From DATMNI01 sp035570275 (GTDB lineage: Bacteria > Acidobacteriota > Terriglobia > Bryobacterales > Bryobacteraceae): a stretch of DNA of 27,035 bases. The stretch is taken from assembly GCA_035570275.1 (NCBI GenBank), contig DATMNI010000429.1, forward strand, positions 1 to 27,035, in the 5' to 3' direction. Below, piece by piece: positions 16,459 through 23,601 of the stretch. Numbering within the stretch: the stretch's first letter is position 1; every line of letters begins with the position of its first letter. The notes under the pieces are model-generated. The model was not told where the DNA came from. It made no database searches and was given only the letters and a program-made list of their open reading frames with translations. The position numbers and the translations under genes are program-made.

Positions 16459-16638
16459 TCAAATTGGCTGGGGTGACGCTTGGGATCACGGCGGGGCTGT
16501 GGGCGGCGCGGTTTGGCATGGGGACGTGGGGAAGATCGTCCGGGTCGCGGATGGCGCCGATGCCGGCTAATTCGGGCCCCAAGTCTTCTCCCTTGCCGCC
16601 GATCATGTGGCAGCCGGCGCATCTCTTGGCGTCGTAGA
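16450..16638 (+). other. Possible gene stub after carbonic anhydrase
   Basis: A 62-codon frame starts at ATG 16450, overlapping the carbonic anhydrase stop (ATGCGTCTGA). Its first ~25 residues look like a membrane anchor (LIKLAGVTLGITAGLWAARF). From about 16520 on it is simply the antisense of the cytochrome c remnant and has no protein-like character. One reading is that a membrane protein gene once followed the carbonic anhydrase and was cut by the rearrangement that placed the cytochrome fragment here. It may instead be chance. Confidence 0.25.
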
Positions 16639-16932
16639 CGCGCGCCCCGCGTTCCGCGTCTCCGGGCAGCAGTTCCGGCGGTATCCTGCGAAGCGACTGC
16701 ACATATACCGCGACGCTCGCCACCTCGCGCGCGGTCAACTGCCAGGCCCCCGGCATCTCGGGGCGATGCCGGAGATCACCTTGCGCAGTGCGTCGCTGTC
16801 GGGGGATTGTCAAGATTGGGGACGGTTGAGGCTCGGACCGCGCCCGCCCGTCCCGGTCTGGCTGCGCCAGGGCCCCGGCAGCCAACCCCAGCACCCTACA
16901 GCCAAGCCCAGCACTGCCATCCATCGCCACAT
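16516..16932 (-). pseudogene. Broken c-type cytochrome gene
   Basis: From ATG 16932 the frame gives a signal-peptide-like start (MWRWMAVLGLAVG) and the typical GGRGPSLNRP segment that normally follows a first heme site, but no CxxCH precedes it. An in-frame TGA stands at 16810-16812. After it the same frame gives SDALRKVISGIA. The frame must then change near 16757-16766 to continue with EMPGAWQLTAREVASVAVYVQSL, GDAERGARVYDAKRCAGCHMI (heme site at 16607-16621) and LGPELAGIGAIRDPD, after which recognisable sequence ends. The gene therefore has a lost first heme site, a stop, a frameshift and a truncated C-terminus. The ancestor was probably a small periplasmic di-heme cytochrome c. Confidence 0.75.
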
Positions 16933-16958
16933 TTGCGACAGTCTAACATGAAAGAGGT

Positions 16959-17339
16959 GTGTTGCAGCCCGGCGATTTCGACCAACTCGTGGAAGCGGCC
17001 TACGCCCGCATTCCCGCGCGCTTCCGCAAACGCCTGAAGAATGTGGTGGTGATGATTGAGCCGGAGCCCAGCCCCGCGCAACTCGCCCGCGGCCGGGTGG
17101 GGCACGGCAGCACGCTGCTGGGGTTGTACGAGGGCCGTCCGCTCACCACGCGCTCTGTCTTCGAAGCCTTCGCGATGCCGGACCGCATCACCATCTTTCA
17201 GGGGCCGCACGAGCGCCTGGCGCAGAACCCGGCGCATTTGGCCAAGCTGGTGGAAGACACCGTCTGGCATGAAGTGGCCCACTATTTCGGGATGAACGAA
17301 CTACAGGTCCGCATGGCTGAGCGAAGACGACGGACCTGA
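16959..17339 (+). CDS. Small zincin-type metallopeptidase family protein
   Basis: 126 residues. The HExxHxxGxxE zinc-protease signature is complete: His104, Glu105, His108, Gly111 and Glu114 in DTVWHEVAHYFGMNE. The N-terminus (FDQLVEAAYARIPARFRKRLKNVVVMIE) and the following LLGLYEG and ITIFQGPHER are typical of the small cytosolic metallopeptidase family (zincin_1, formerly DUF1025). No signal peptide or membrane helix is seen. The natural substrate of this family is not known. The start is GTG 16959 or TTG 16962. AAAGAGG at 16951-16957 suits the TTG better by spacing. An ATG at 16948 is in another frame. It is transcribed away from the cytochrome remnant and converges on the pilus operon. 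Confidence 0.87.
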   Translation: MLQPGDFDQLVEAAYARIPARFRKRLKNVVVMIEPEPSPAQLARGRVGHGSTLLGLYEGRPLTTRSVFEAFAMPDRITIFQGPHERLAQNPAHLAKLVEDTVWHEVAHYFGMNELQVRMAERRRRT

Positions 17340-17340
17340 G

Positions 17341-17417
17341 AACCCGGTGGTTGGTGGCCGGTCAGGAAGCGCCGGGCCGCTGGTTTTCACTGGCCACCGG
17401 CCACTGGCCACCGGGTT
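17341..17417. terminator. Heptamer-built hairpin between convergent genes, locus 2
   Basis: AACCCGGTGG (17341-17350) and CCACCGGGTT (17408-17417) are perfect inverted arms. Inside them further GGTGGCCGGT and ACTGGCCACCGG heptamer units can also pair. The element begins 1 nt after the metallopeptidase stop and ends on the first base of the pseudopilin's TAA complement, filling the whole gap between two convergent genes. It is a good candidate for a bidirectional transcription barrier made from the heptamer repeat. Confidence 0.6.
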
Positions 17418-18940
17418 TAAGGCTGTTTCGGCGGCGTTCCGAACGGAGTCGATTGGTTCAGCGGGCCGCCGCCGACCGGCGTCATTCCGCTCTGGGCGGG
17501 CATCGAACCCATCTGGCTGGCTGGCGTCCCCGGACCGCTCGTCACGGCGTTCGGGTTCTGCAGCGGTTTCACCTTCGCCGGGTCAAAGATGAACTCCCAC
17601 TCCTTGTACAATGCGCGGTCGTTGTAAATCTTGACGCCCTCGCCGTCCGCAGTGCTGGCTACACCGGCGATTCCGCCGCCGATCATCCCGATGGCCGCAG
17701 TGCCGGTGTTGTTCTGCGGCATGCCGCCGGGCCTTGGGGTCGTGAGGATGCGGTTGATCATATCGGCCGCCGTACCCGGAGTCGGCGCGCCTGTCGTCAT
17801 TCCAGGCTGCGGATAGGGAACCCCGCCCTGCGCCGGATAGGGCGATACGCCGCCGGTTTGCGAATTCACCGGTGCACCCGGTTGTCCCGGAAACATCTGT
17901 CCGGGCATGGGCTGGCCGGGCATGGGCTGGCCGGGGTAAGGAACGCCTCCGGGGTTGCCCGGGTTGGAACCCGTCACTGAACCGCCGCCGACATACGGCC
18001 CGTTAGTGCCCACGTACGGTTGCGAGCCTACGTAGGCGCCGCTCCCGCTGCCCTGAGCCGGAGGCTGCGGTATGGGAAATGGTGTCGGCACGCCTGGTTG
18101 ACCCTGGGTTTGTCCAGGAAAGGTCTGACCAGGAAAGGTCTGCCCCGGAAAGGGTTGCCCTGGAAAAGTTTGCCCTGGGAAGGGCGACTGACCCGGAACC
18201 GCGGGCTGCCCGTTAATAGATGGCATCCCGGGTTGTCCACCGATCTGCCCTGGGAAGCCACCAGGATTCAGTTGCACTGGCGGCACGATTCCATTGTTTC
18301 CCAGGGTATTGCCGGGGTTGTTGCCCGGCGCGCTCGGATCCCCGTTGATGTTGGGAAAACCGGGCCCGTTTGGTCCTTGCGATTGCCCTGGGTTAAATTG
18401 GCCTGGGTTAAATTGGCCCGGGTTCAATTGCCCTGGGTTAGATTGGCCGTCCGCGGGATTGCCGCCCTCACTGGGCCGCCGCCGGTCGCGCGCGCTGATG
18501 CCGCCGGTCTGCGGTCCATTCAGCGTCTCTCCCAGTCCGGCCTGTATGCCCACGTATTGGCCCGCCGTGGTGGCAGCATCTTTCTGGTCACCCGGCGTCT
18601 TCGGCTTGTTGACCAGCGAGTCCGTGAGCGCTCCGTTGTTGATGTGGATCAGGCGCCATTCATCCTTCCCCGTCAGTGGATCGACGTACCGCCGCCGCAG
18701 GAAGCGCTGGTTCTGAAAACTTTCCAGGTCCTTGAGTTCGGCCGGGTACCGGCCCGCTTTCTTGTAGAACAACTGGATGGCGCGCTTATACTGCTCGCCG
18801 CGGTCGATCAGCAATTGCTCCTTCTGCCGCTGCGACTCCAGCGCCACGCGTGGCATCTCCAGGTACAAGCCGATCGCCACCACCGAGGCCAGCAGGAAAA
18901 CCAGCAGCATGGCAAATCCGCGTTCATCCGCCCGACGCAT
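17417..18940 (-). CDS. GspK-like pseudopilin with Pro-Gly-Gln repeat region
   Basis: 507 residues. The N-terminus has a prepilin-peptidase-type site after RADERG, then FAMLLVFLLASVVAIGLYLEMP as the membrane and assembly helix. Position 5 of the mature form is Leu, not the usual Glu, as in GspK-type tip pseudopilins. A pilin-like alpha segment follows (QKEQLLIDRGEQYKRAIQLFYKKAGRYPAELKDLE), then DPLTGKDEWRLI. From about residue 165 to 350 the protein is disordered and repetitive: NPGQF-type (near 167-186), FPGQT-type (near 252-276) and MPGQP-type units, each encoded by 15-bp tandem DNA repeats. A more ordered block (YNDRALYKEWEFIFDPAK) lies near the end. The gene overlaps the upstream pilP/gspC-like gene by 17 bp and is last in the operon. 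Confidence 0.75.
   Translation of the reverse strand: MRRADERGFAMLLVFLLASVVAIGLYLEMPRVALESQRQKEQLLIDRGEQYKRAIQLFYKKAGRYPAELKDLESFQNQRFLRRRYVDPLTGKDEWRLIHINNGALTDSLVNKPKTPGDQKDAATTAGQYVGIQAGLGETLNGPQTGGISARDRRRPSEGGNPADGQSNPGQLNPGQFNPGQFNPGQSQGPNGPGFPNINGDPSAPGNNPGNTLGNNGIVPPVQLNPGGFPGQIGGQPGMPSINGQPAVPGQSPFPGQTFPGQPFPGQTFPGQTFPGQTQGQPGVPTPFPIPQPPAQGSGSGAYVGSQPYVGTNGPYVGGGSVTGSNPGNPGGVPYPGQPMPGQPMPGQMFPGQPGAPVNSQTGGVSPYPAQGGVPYPQPGMTTGAPTPGTAADMINRILTTPRPGGMPQNNTGTAAIGMIGGGIAGVASTADGEGVKIYNDRALYKEWEFIFDPAKVKPLQNPNAVTSGPGTPASQMGSMPAQSGMTPVGGGPLNQSTPFGTPPKQP
18111..18185. repeat. Five 15-bp tandem repeats inside pseudopilin gene
   Basis: Five consecutive 15-bp units (tgtccaggaaaggtc and variants) encode FPGQT or FPGQP pentapeptides. 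The unit length is a multiple of three, so copy number can change without breaking the frame. Confidence 0.9.
18382..18441. repeat. Four 15-bp tandem repeats inside pseudopilin gene
   Basis: Four consecutive units (attgccctgggttaa and variants) encode NPGQL or NPGQF pentapeptides. A third, two-copy set at 17901-17930 encodes the MPGQP units. Confidence 0.9.
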
Positions 18941-19703
18941 TCTGTGCTTCCTCGGTATAATTCACGGTCTGCTGCTTCTTGGAGTCTACATCTTCCATCA
19001 CCACGGAGGTGATTCCGATTCGCACCACTTTGTAGCGTTTCTTGACCACCATGCCCTCGGTGGCCAGGATGATGTCTTCGCCGTCCAGGAAAAAGGCCGT
19101 TTTCCTGCCGTTGATGCGGGTGGTCGAAAGGCCATAATACTTGTAGGGGATCGGCGGAGGCGGCGCCTCCGTTACTATCGTGGGTGGCTTCGGCGCCTCC
19201 TCGGGGACTGGCATTGGCCCCATCAGATGCGTGCCCGGCAGTGGAATCTTCGGCTCGGGCCCTTTCAGTACCGGCGTCTCCACCGGCTGAATCGACCCGA
19301 ATTGGAACAAATTCCGCTGCCCGCCTTCGAACTTCACCGCCTGCACCTTGGCCAGCAGATCCGTTCGCAGCGTCGGGTCCACGTCGATCGGGTTGATCTG
19401 TTCTTCCTTCCGTTTGGAGCGCAACGCGGGACGGAACTCCTCGCTCTTCGGCCGCGCGGTAGGGGCCGCCCGATGGACATCCGGCGCCATTGGCTGCGAA
19501 GCCGCCGGTGTACTGGGTACAGGCACGGGCGCACCGGAATCCACATCCGCCGGACTGCCCGCCCGCCGGGCCGTGCCCGACCCCTGGCCTCCGGCCCCCG
19601 TCGAAGGCCCTGAAAACAGGTTTGAATACACCATGTACCCGGCGACAACCGCCAGCACGGTCAGGAACCCCAACTTCTTCTTATCCTTGGTCCCTGTCGT
19701 CAT
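18924..19703 (-). CDS. PilP/GspC-like assembly protein
   Basis: 259 residues. A short cytoplasmic lysine-rich start precedes one membrane helix (about 11-29, LGFLTVLAVVAGYMVYSNLF). A long Pro/Ala-rich linker follows. The NLFQFG motif near residue 132 and a C-terminal beta domain (YYGLSTTRINGRKTAFFLDGEDIILATEGMVVKKRYKVVRI) match the homology region shared by PilP and GspC, which contacts the secretin. PilP is usually a lipoprotein of about 170-180 residues. Here a membrane anchor is present and no lipobox, so it looks more like GspC. The ATG overlaps the PilO stop as ATGA, and its own end overlaps the pseudopilin start by 17 bp. Confidence 0.75.
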   Translation of the reverse strand: MTTGTKDKKKLGFLTVLAVVAGYMVYSNLFSGPSTGAGGQGSGTARRAGSPADVDSGAPVPVPSTPAASQPMAPDVHRAAPTARPKSEEFRPALRSKRKEEQINPIDVDPTLRTDLLAKVQAVKFEGGQRNLFQFGSIQPVETPVLKGPEPKIPLPGTHLMGPMPVPEEAPKPPTIVTEAPPPPIPYKYYGLSTTRINGRKTAFFLDGEDIILATEGMVVKKRYKVVRIGITSVVMEDVDSKKQQTVNYTEEAQNASGG

Positions 19704-20317
19704 AACGTTGCACCCAATGGCGAGGTCCCCGGCTGGTCGCGGTAGAATGTGAGCACTTTCAGGCTCACGTTCAGGTTCTGTCCGGTCTGCTGCGGCGACA
19801 ATTGCATGTTCTCAATAATTAAAAACAGCGGCGACTTGTCAACCAGATACACAAACTTAGTCAAGTTGGCGTAAGTCCCCTGGTAACCCGCGTTGATGGT
19901 CATCATCCAGAGCGTGTCGCTGCCTTCGATCAGGTCTTCGTTCATCGTGATCGGCAGGTAAGCGCCGCCGGCCTCCTTGGCCATGCGGTTCAATTCCTCC
20001 TGGACGCTGGAAGTCACCACCCGGTGTTCGGTGACGTACTTCTCCAGAAACTGGTCGCCTTCCTTGCGCGCGGTCTCGACTTTCGACACCATCCGCCTGG
20101 CGCTGGCCACCTTCCCCGCGAGCGCCGCCAGTTGGCCCCGCAGCGACCCTTCCGCCTGCCTTAAATCATCGGCCGATCCGCCGAAAGGCTTGAATGCGAT
20201 CACCGCCACCACCAGGTTCGCCACCAGCAGCAACCCGATGACGGCGCGCATGATCACCCGCGGATCGCGGATGGACGAGCCCGATACCTTTCCGCTGAAG
20301 CTAAAGTTTTTGAGCAT
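19700..20317 (-). CDS. pilO: PilO-like inner-membrane alignment protein
   Basis: 205 residues, about the usual PilO length. A single membrane helix lies near residues 24-43 (MRAVIGLLLVANLVVAVIAF). A coiled coil follows (DDLRQAEGSLRGQLAALAGKVASARRMVSKVE), then a ferredoxin-like periplasmic domain (DTLWMMTINAGYQGTYANLTKFVYLVDKSPLFLIIENMQLSP). In type IV pili, PilO pairs with PilN and links the inner-membrane platform to PilP. It overlaps the PilN end by 17 bp and the PilP-like start by 4 bp, so the set should be co-translated. Confidence 0.85.
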   Translation of the reverse strand: MLKNFSFSGKVSGSSIRDPRVIMRAVIGLLLVANLVVAVIAFKPFGGSADDLRQAEGSLRGQLAALAGKVASARRMVSKVETARKEGDQFLEKYVTEHRVVTSSVQEELNRMAKEAGGAYLPITMNEDLIEGSDTLWMMTINAGYQGTYANLTKFVYLVDKSPLFLIIENMQLSPQQTGQNLNVSLKVLTFYRDQPGTSPLGATL

Positions 20318-20867
20318 AATTCACCGTAAACCGGTACCGGTACAGCGGCTCCGATTGCGAAGGCGGCAGCACCGATTGCGGCGTCACCGCGCCAAACAAC
20401 TCCGATCTCTCCAGCGCCTTGTACAAATCGATCACCGGTTCTGCCGATTCGGCCCCCACCAGCATGTCCAGCGTCACCTGGCCCTTACCCATTGGAAAGG
20501 GCCGGATGTTCAACACCTTCACCTTGGCCGGCATGGTCTTTTCCAGATCCGCCAGGATTTTGGTCCAACTGATCCCCTTGCGGTACAGAAGCGTGTTCAG
20601 GAAAACGCTCCGCTCCAGCACTTCCGCGTTCTGCGGTTGGCGCAGCACGCCTTCCAAACTCTGCTGCTGGTCCGCGCTCGCCCGCAGCAGCGATCTGATC
20701 CGGCTCACCTGGGCCCGCAAATCCGCCAGTTGCGCGCGGTCGGTCATGGCCAGCGAGATCAACGCCCCCAGTGTTCCCACCAGGAGCAGGCTCACCGCCG
20801 CGGAAGCCACCAGCATGGCCCGGTCGCGCCGGAACGGCTGGCTCGCAAGATTGATTGGAATCTTCAT
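20301..20867 (-). CDS. pilN: PilN-like inner-membrane alignment protein
   Basis: 188 residues from ATG 20867. A reading from 21020 would overlap pilM and lacks family sequence. The N-terminus MKIPINLASQPFRRDR is the short cytoplasmic tail by which PilN docks in the PilM groove (the INLA/S motif). One membrane helix follows (MLVASAAVSLLLVGTLGALI), a coiled coil (LADLRAQVSRIRSLLRASADQQQSLEGVLRQ), and a periplasmic domain (ISWTKILADLEKTMPAKVKVLNIRPF). It starts 7 nt after the PilM stop. Confidence 0.87.
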   Translation of the reverse strand: MKIPINLASQPFRRDRAMLVASAAVSLLLVGTLGALISLAMTDRAQLADLRAQVSRIRSLLRASADQQQSLEGVLRQPQNAEVLERSVFLNTLLYRKGISWTKILADLEKTMPAKVKVLNIRPFPMGKGQVTLDMLVGAESAEPVIDLYKALERSELFGAVTPQSVLPPSQSEPLYRYRFTVNYAQKL

Positions 20868-20874
20868 ATTTTCC

Positions 20875-21774
20875 CTAGTTATTTCTTGCAATCGACCGCA
20901 AATACCCCAACAGCCCGGCGTTGTTCTCGCCCGGAACTCCCAGCGGCGACCGCAGCGACTGCACAGGCACTCCCAGTTCTTCTTCGAACCTTCGCTCGGC
21001 CTCTTCCGACCGCGCCTCAAACCCGCATAGCATCAACTGGTCCGGCCGCCCGCTCATGCTGTCTTCGGCGTATACAAACGTCGGAATCAGCACCGACGCC
21101 ACATCCTCCAAATCCGCCGAAGGCATCTCCAGGCAGCGCACCAGCTTGAGCGTCCCCTTTTCCCGGACCAGCACCGTAAGCACCCGGCCCGTCAGTTTCG
21201 CCAGCACGCTGAGCCCGCCCTCCGGCGCCAGTTCCAGCGCCGCCAGGGCCGAAGTAGTCACCAGCCCCGGAATCATTCCCGCCGTACGGAAGGGCGATTC
21301 GTACCGCGCGACGATTTCAAGCGGCGCCATCACCACCACCACATCGACATTCTTGGTGGCCTTGTTGGCGCTCGCCTGCACTGAATAACTCATCGCGGCC
21401 GTTTCGACATCGAACGGCACGCTGCGCTTCACGCGGAACCGAATCAGCGAAGCCTGTTCCTTGGCATCGGTAGGGAAACTGTCGAAATCGAGCACCGAAA
21501 TGCGCGCTGAAAAGTCGGGCAGGATCAGCGCCACGTCTTTTCGTTTGCGGGCCGCCTGCGTCCCCGAAAGCGCCCGTACCGCCTTCATGAAATCGTCCGG
21601 ATCTGCGACATTCTCCTTCAGCGGAGACACCGTCAGAGTCCCGTCTTTCAACGGCTGGAAATCCATCTCGGTCCGCGTCCCGAGCCGAGCCGCGGCAATT
21701 CCGGCCTCGGAAATCTCAAACACCATCGCTGGCGGCGGATCGTTCAACAGCGACTTTAGCTTGTCTAGCAGCAC
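20875..21774 (-). CDS. pilM: PilM-like actin-fold assembly protein
   Basis: 299 residues from GTG 21774, with GGAGG 4 nt upstream. PilM is a cytoplasmic, actin-like ATP-binding ring component that binds PilN. Visible parts are the phosphate-loop-like start VFEISEAGIAAARLG, KRKDVALILPDFSARISVLDFDSFP, the RFRVKRSVPFDVETAAMSYSV segment, VDVVVVMAPLEIVARY, and GLSVLAKLTGRVLTVLVREKG. The protein is shorter than typical PilM (about 350), and some nucleotide-contact motifs (the DIG-type loop) are not obvious, so ATP binding is uncertain. It begins the second half of the operon, after a 192-bp gap filled by the heptamer hairpin. Confidence 0.83.
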   Translation of the reverse strand: MLLDKLKSLLNDPPPAMVFEISEAGIAAARLGTRTEMDFQPLKDGTLTVSPLKENVADPDDFMKAVRALSGTQAARKRKDVALILPDFSARISVLDFDSFPTDAKEQASLIRFRVKRSVPFDVETAAMSYSVQASANKATKNVDVVVVMAPLEIVARYESPFRTAGMIPGLVTTSALAALELAPEGGLSVLAKLTGRVLTVLVREKGTLKLVRCLEMPSADLEDVASVLIPTFVYAEDSMSGRPDQLMLCGFEARSEEAERRFEEELGVPVQSLRSPLGVPGENNAGLLGYLRSIARNN

Positions 21775-21790
21775 GAGGCCTCCGAAGACA

Positions 21791-21960
21791 GGTGGCCGGT
21801 GGCCGGTGGCCGGTGGCCGGTGAAAAAGGGCGACGCATGCCGGTGGCCGGTGGCCAGTGGCCAGTGAAAGTGGGCGACGCGACGAGAGCCGGAGGTGTTT
21901 TCACCGGCCACCGGCCACCGGCCACCGGCCACCGTTTTCAACTGGCCACCGGCCACCGTT
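21791..21960. repeat. Heptamer arrays forming a 36-bp perfect inverted repeat, locus 3
   Basis: Four arrays of the 7-bp unit GGTGGCC / GGCCACC face each other in the gap between pilB and pilM. Arms 21791-21826 and 21898-21933 are perfectly complementary over 36 bp. Each carries about four heptamers plus a GTGAAAA / TTTTCAC edge. Inner array 21842-21868 (ending AGTGAAAG) and outer array 21935-21960 (starting TTTTCA) are shorter, less regular copies. The DNA or RNA could fold into a very stable cruciform or hairpin inside the operon. Because the TTTTCA edge always points the same way relative to the heptamers, each array looks like a separate copy of one element. Confidence 0.92.
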
Positions 21961-21966
21961 CTCAAT

Positions 21967-23592
21967 CTATCCCTCAATGAAGGTCACCTTATTGATCTCG
22001 CGCAGCGTGGTGATGCCCATCCGCATCTTCTCCACCGCCGAGTCCCGCAGGAATGTCATGCCGGTTTCCTTGGCCGCCCGCCTGATCTCCGACGTCGGCC
22101 GCCGGTCCAAAATCATCTCGCGGATCTTGTCGGTTAAATCCAGCAGCTCATGAATCGCCGACCGGCCGCGGAATCCCGTGCCGCCGCACTCGAAACAGCC
22201 CACGCCTTCCATCAGCGGCACATCCCGCCATTCCGCCGGGTTCAGGCCGCTCTCCACCAGCAGCCCATCCGGATACCGCACCGGCCGTTTGCAGTGTTCG
22301 CAAATCTGCCGCACCAGCCGCTGCGCCAGAATGCAGTTCAATGCCGAAACGAAGTTGTAGGGCTCCACTCCCATGTTCAGGAAGCGGCCCAGCACGTCCA
22401 GCACGTTGTTGGCGTGGACCGTGGTGAAAACCAGGTGGCCCGTAAGCGCCGAGTTGATGGCAATCTGCGCCGTCTCCTGGTCGCGGATTTCGCCGACCAT
22501 GATCTTGTCCGGGTCGTGCCGCAAAATCGACCGCAACCCGCGCGCGAAAGTCAGCCCTTTCTTCTCGTTCACAGGGATCTGCGTGATCCCCTTCACCTGG
22601 TATTCCACCGGGTCTTCGATGGTGATGATTTTGTCTTCGTCGTTCTTGATTTCGCTCAGCGCCGCATACAACGTCGTGGTCTTCCCAGACCCGGTAGGCC
22701 CCGTCACCAGAACCATGCCGTACGGCTCGGTGATGTAGCGCCGGAACTTCACCAGGTCGGCAGGGGAGAAGCCGACCACATCCAGCGACAGCTTGGCAAA
22801 CTTCTCGCTCATCGATTCCTTGTCCAGCACGCGCAGCACGGCATCTTCGCCGTGAATGGTGGGCATGATGGAAACGCGGAAATCGATCAGGCGGTTCTTG
22901 TAGCGCACGCGGAAACGCCCGTCCTGCGGCACGCGCTTTTCGGCGATATCCAGCTCGCTCATCACTTTGATGCGCGAAATGATGGTCGATTGCCAGTCCT
23001 TCGCGATGGGCGGCATGGCGTAGTGCAATACGCCATCGATCCGGTACTTGATGGCCACTTCCTGGTCGCGCGATTCGATGTGGATATCGCTGGCGCGCCG
23101 CTCCAGGGCATTGAAGATGGTGGTATCCACCAGCTTGATTACCGGCGCGATATCGCTGTCGGTGGCGGTCAGCTTGTCGATGGAAAGCGTCTCGTCGCCA
23201 TCGCCGTCTTCCACCACCACATCCAGCGCGAAGCCTTCGGTTACCGATTCCAGCACACGCTGCGATTGCTCAGTCTTCTTCAACAGGTCCGAAATCTGCG
23301 AGAGGGTTGCCACCTTCACCCGCAGCTTCCGGTTCAACAGCAGCGTCAGCTCATCGATGAGGTTGAGGTTCCGCGGATCTGCAAGCGCAATTTCCAGCGT
23401 CCCGTTTTGCAACTTCATCGGTACGAAGTTGTACCGGAACATCAGATCCACCGGAATCGACCGGAACAGATCGTGGTCAATGGCGCCATCGCGCAGATCG
23501 ACGTATTCGCACCGGTACCGCGCAGCCAGTGCCTGCGCCTGCTCGGACTCCGTCGCCGGATCCGCCAACCGAACTTTTTCGATAGTTGCCAT
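21967..23592 (-). CDS. pilB: PilB/GspE-type assembly ATPase
   Basis: 541 residues from ATG 23592 (AGGA about 7 nt upstream; a TTG two codons earlier is less likely). This is the cytoplasmic hexameric motor that drives pilin insertion. It has an N-terminal MshEN-like domain (CEYVDLRDGAIDHDLFRSIPVDLMFRYNFVP), then the secretion ATPase core: SDIHIESRDQEVAIKYRIDG, Walker A GPTGSGKTTTLYAAL near residue 300, the Asp box IITIEDPVEYQVKGITQI, Walker B DKIMVGEIRD and the His box LVFTTVHANN. A four-cysteine zinc site follows (CEHCKRP and CFECGGTGFRGR), typical of PilB and GspE and absent from PilT. All catalytic motifs are intact. It lies 9 nt after pilC. Confidence 0.93.
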   Translation of the reverse strand: MATIEKVRLADPATESEQAQALAARYRCEYVDLRDGAIDHDLFRSIPVDLMFRYNFVPMKLQNGTLEIALADPRNLNLIDELTLLLNRKLRVKVATLSQISDLLKKTEQSQRVLESVTEGFALDVVVEDGDGDETLSIDKLTATDSDIAPVIKLVDTTIFNALERRASDIHIESRDQEVAIKYRIDGVLHYAMPPIAKDWQSTIISRIKVMSELDIAEKRVPQDGRFRVRYKNRLIDFRVSIMPTIHGEDAVLRVLDKESMSEKFAKLSLDVVGFSPADLVKFRRYITEPYGMVLVTGPTGSGKTTTLYAALSEIKNDEDKIITIEDPVEYQVKGITQIPVNEKKGLTFARGLRSILRHDPDKIMVGEIRDQETAQIAINSALTGHLVFTTVHANNVLDVLGRFLNMGVEPYNFVSALNCILAQRLVRQICEHCKRPVRYPDGLLVESGLNPAEWRDVPLMEGVGCFECGGTGFRGRSAIHELLDLTDKIREMILDRRPTSEIRRAAKETGMTFLRDSAVEKMRMGITTLREINKVTFIEG

Positions 23593-23601
23593 AAACAAAT
23601 C

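Noticed and set aside
20868..21020. N-terminal extension of PilN
   Set aside because: It overlaps pilM out of frame. The PilN docking motif starts at the ATG at 20867.
15901..21960. Heptamer arrays considered as CRISPR
   Set aside because: The units are 7 bp, directly adjacent, with no unique spacers and no cas genes.
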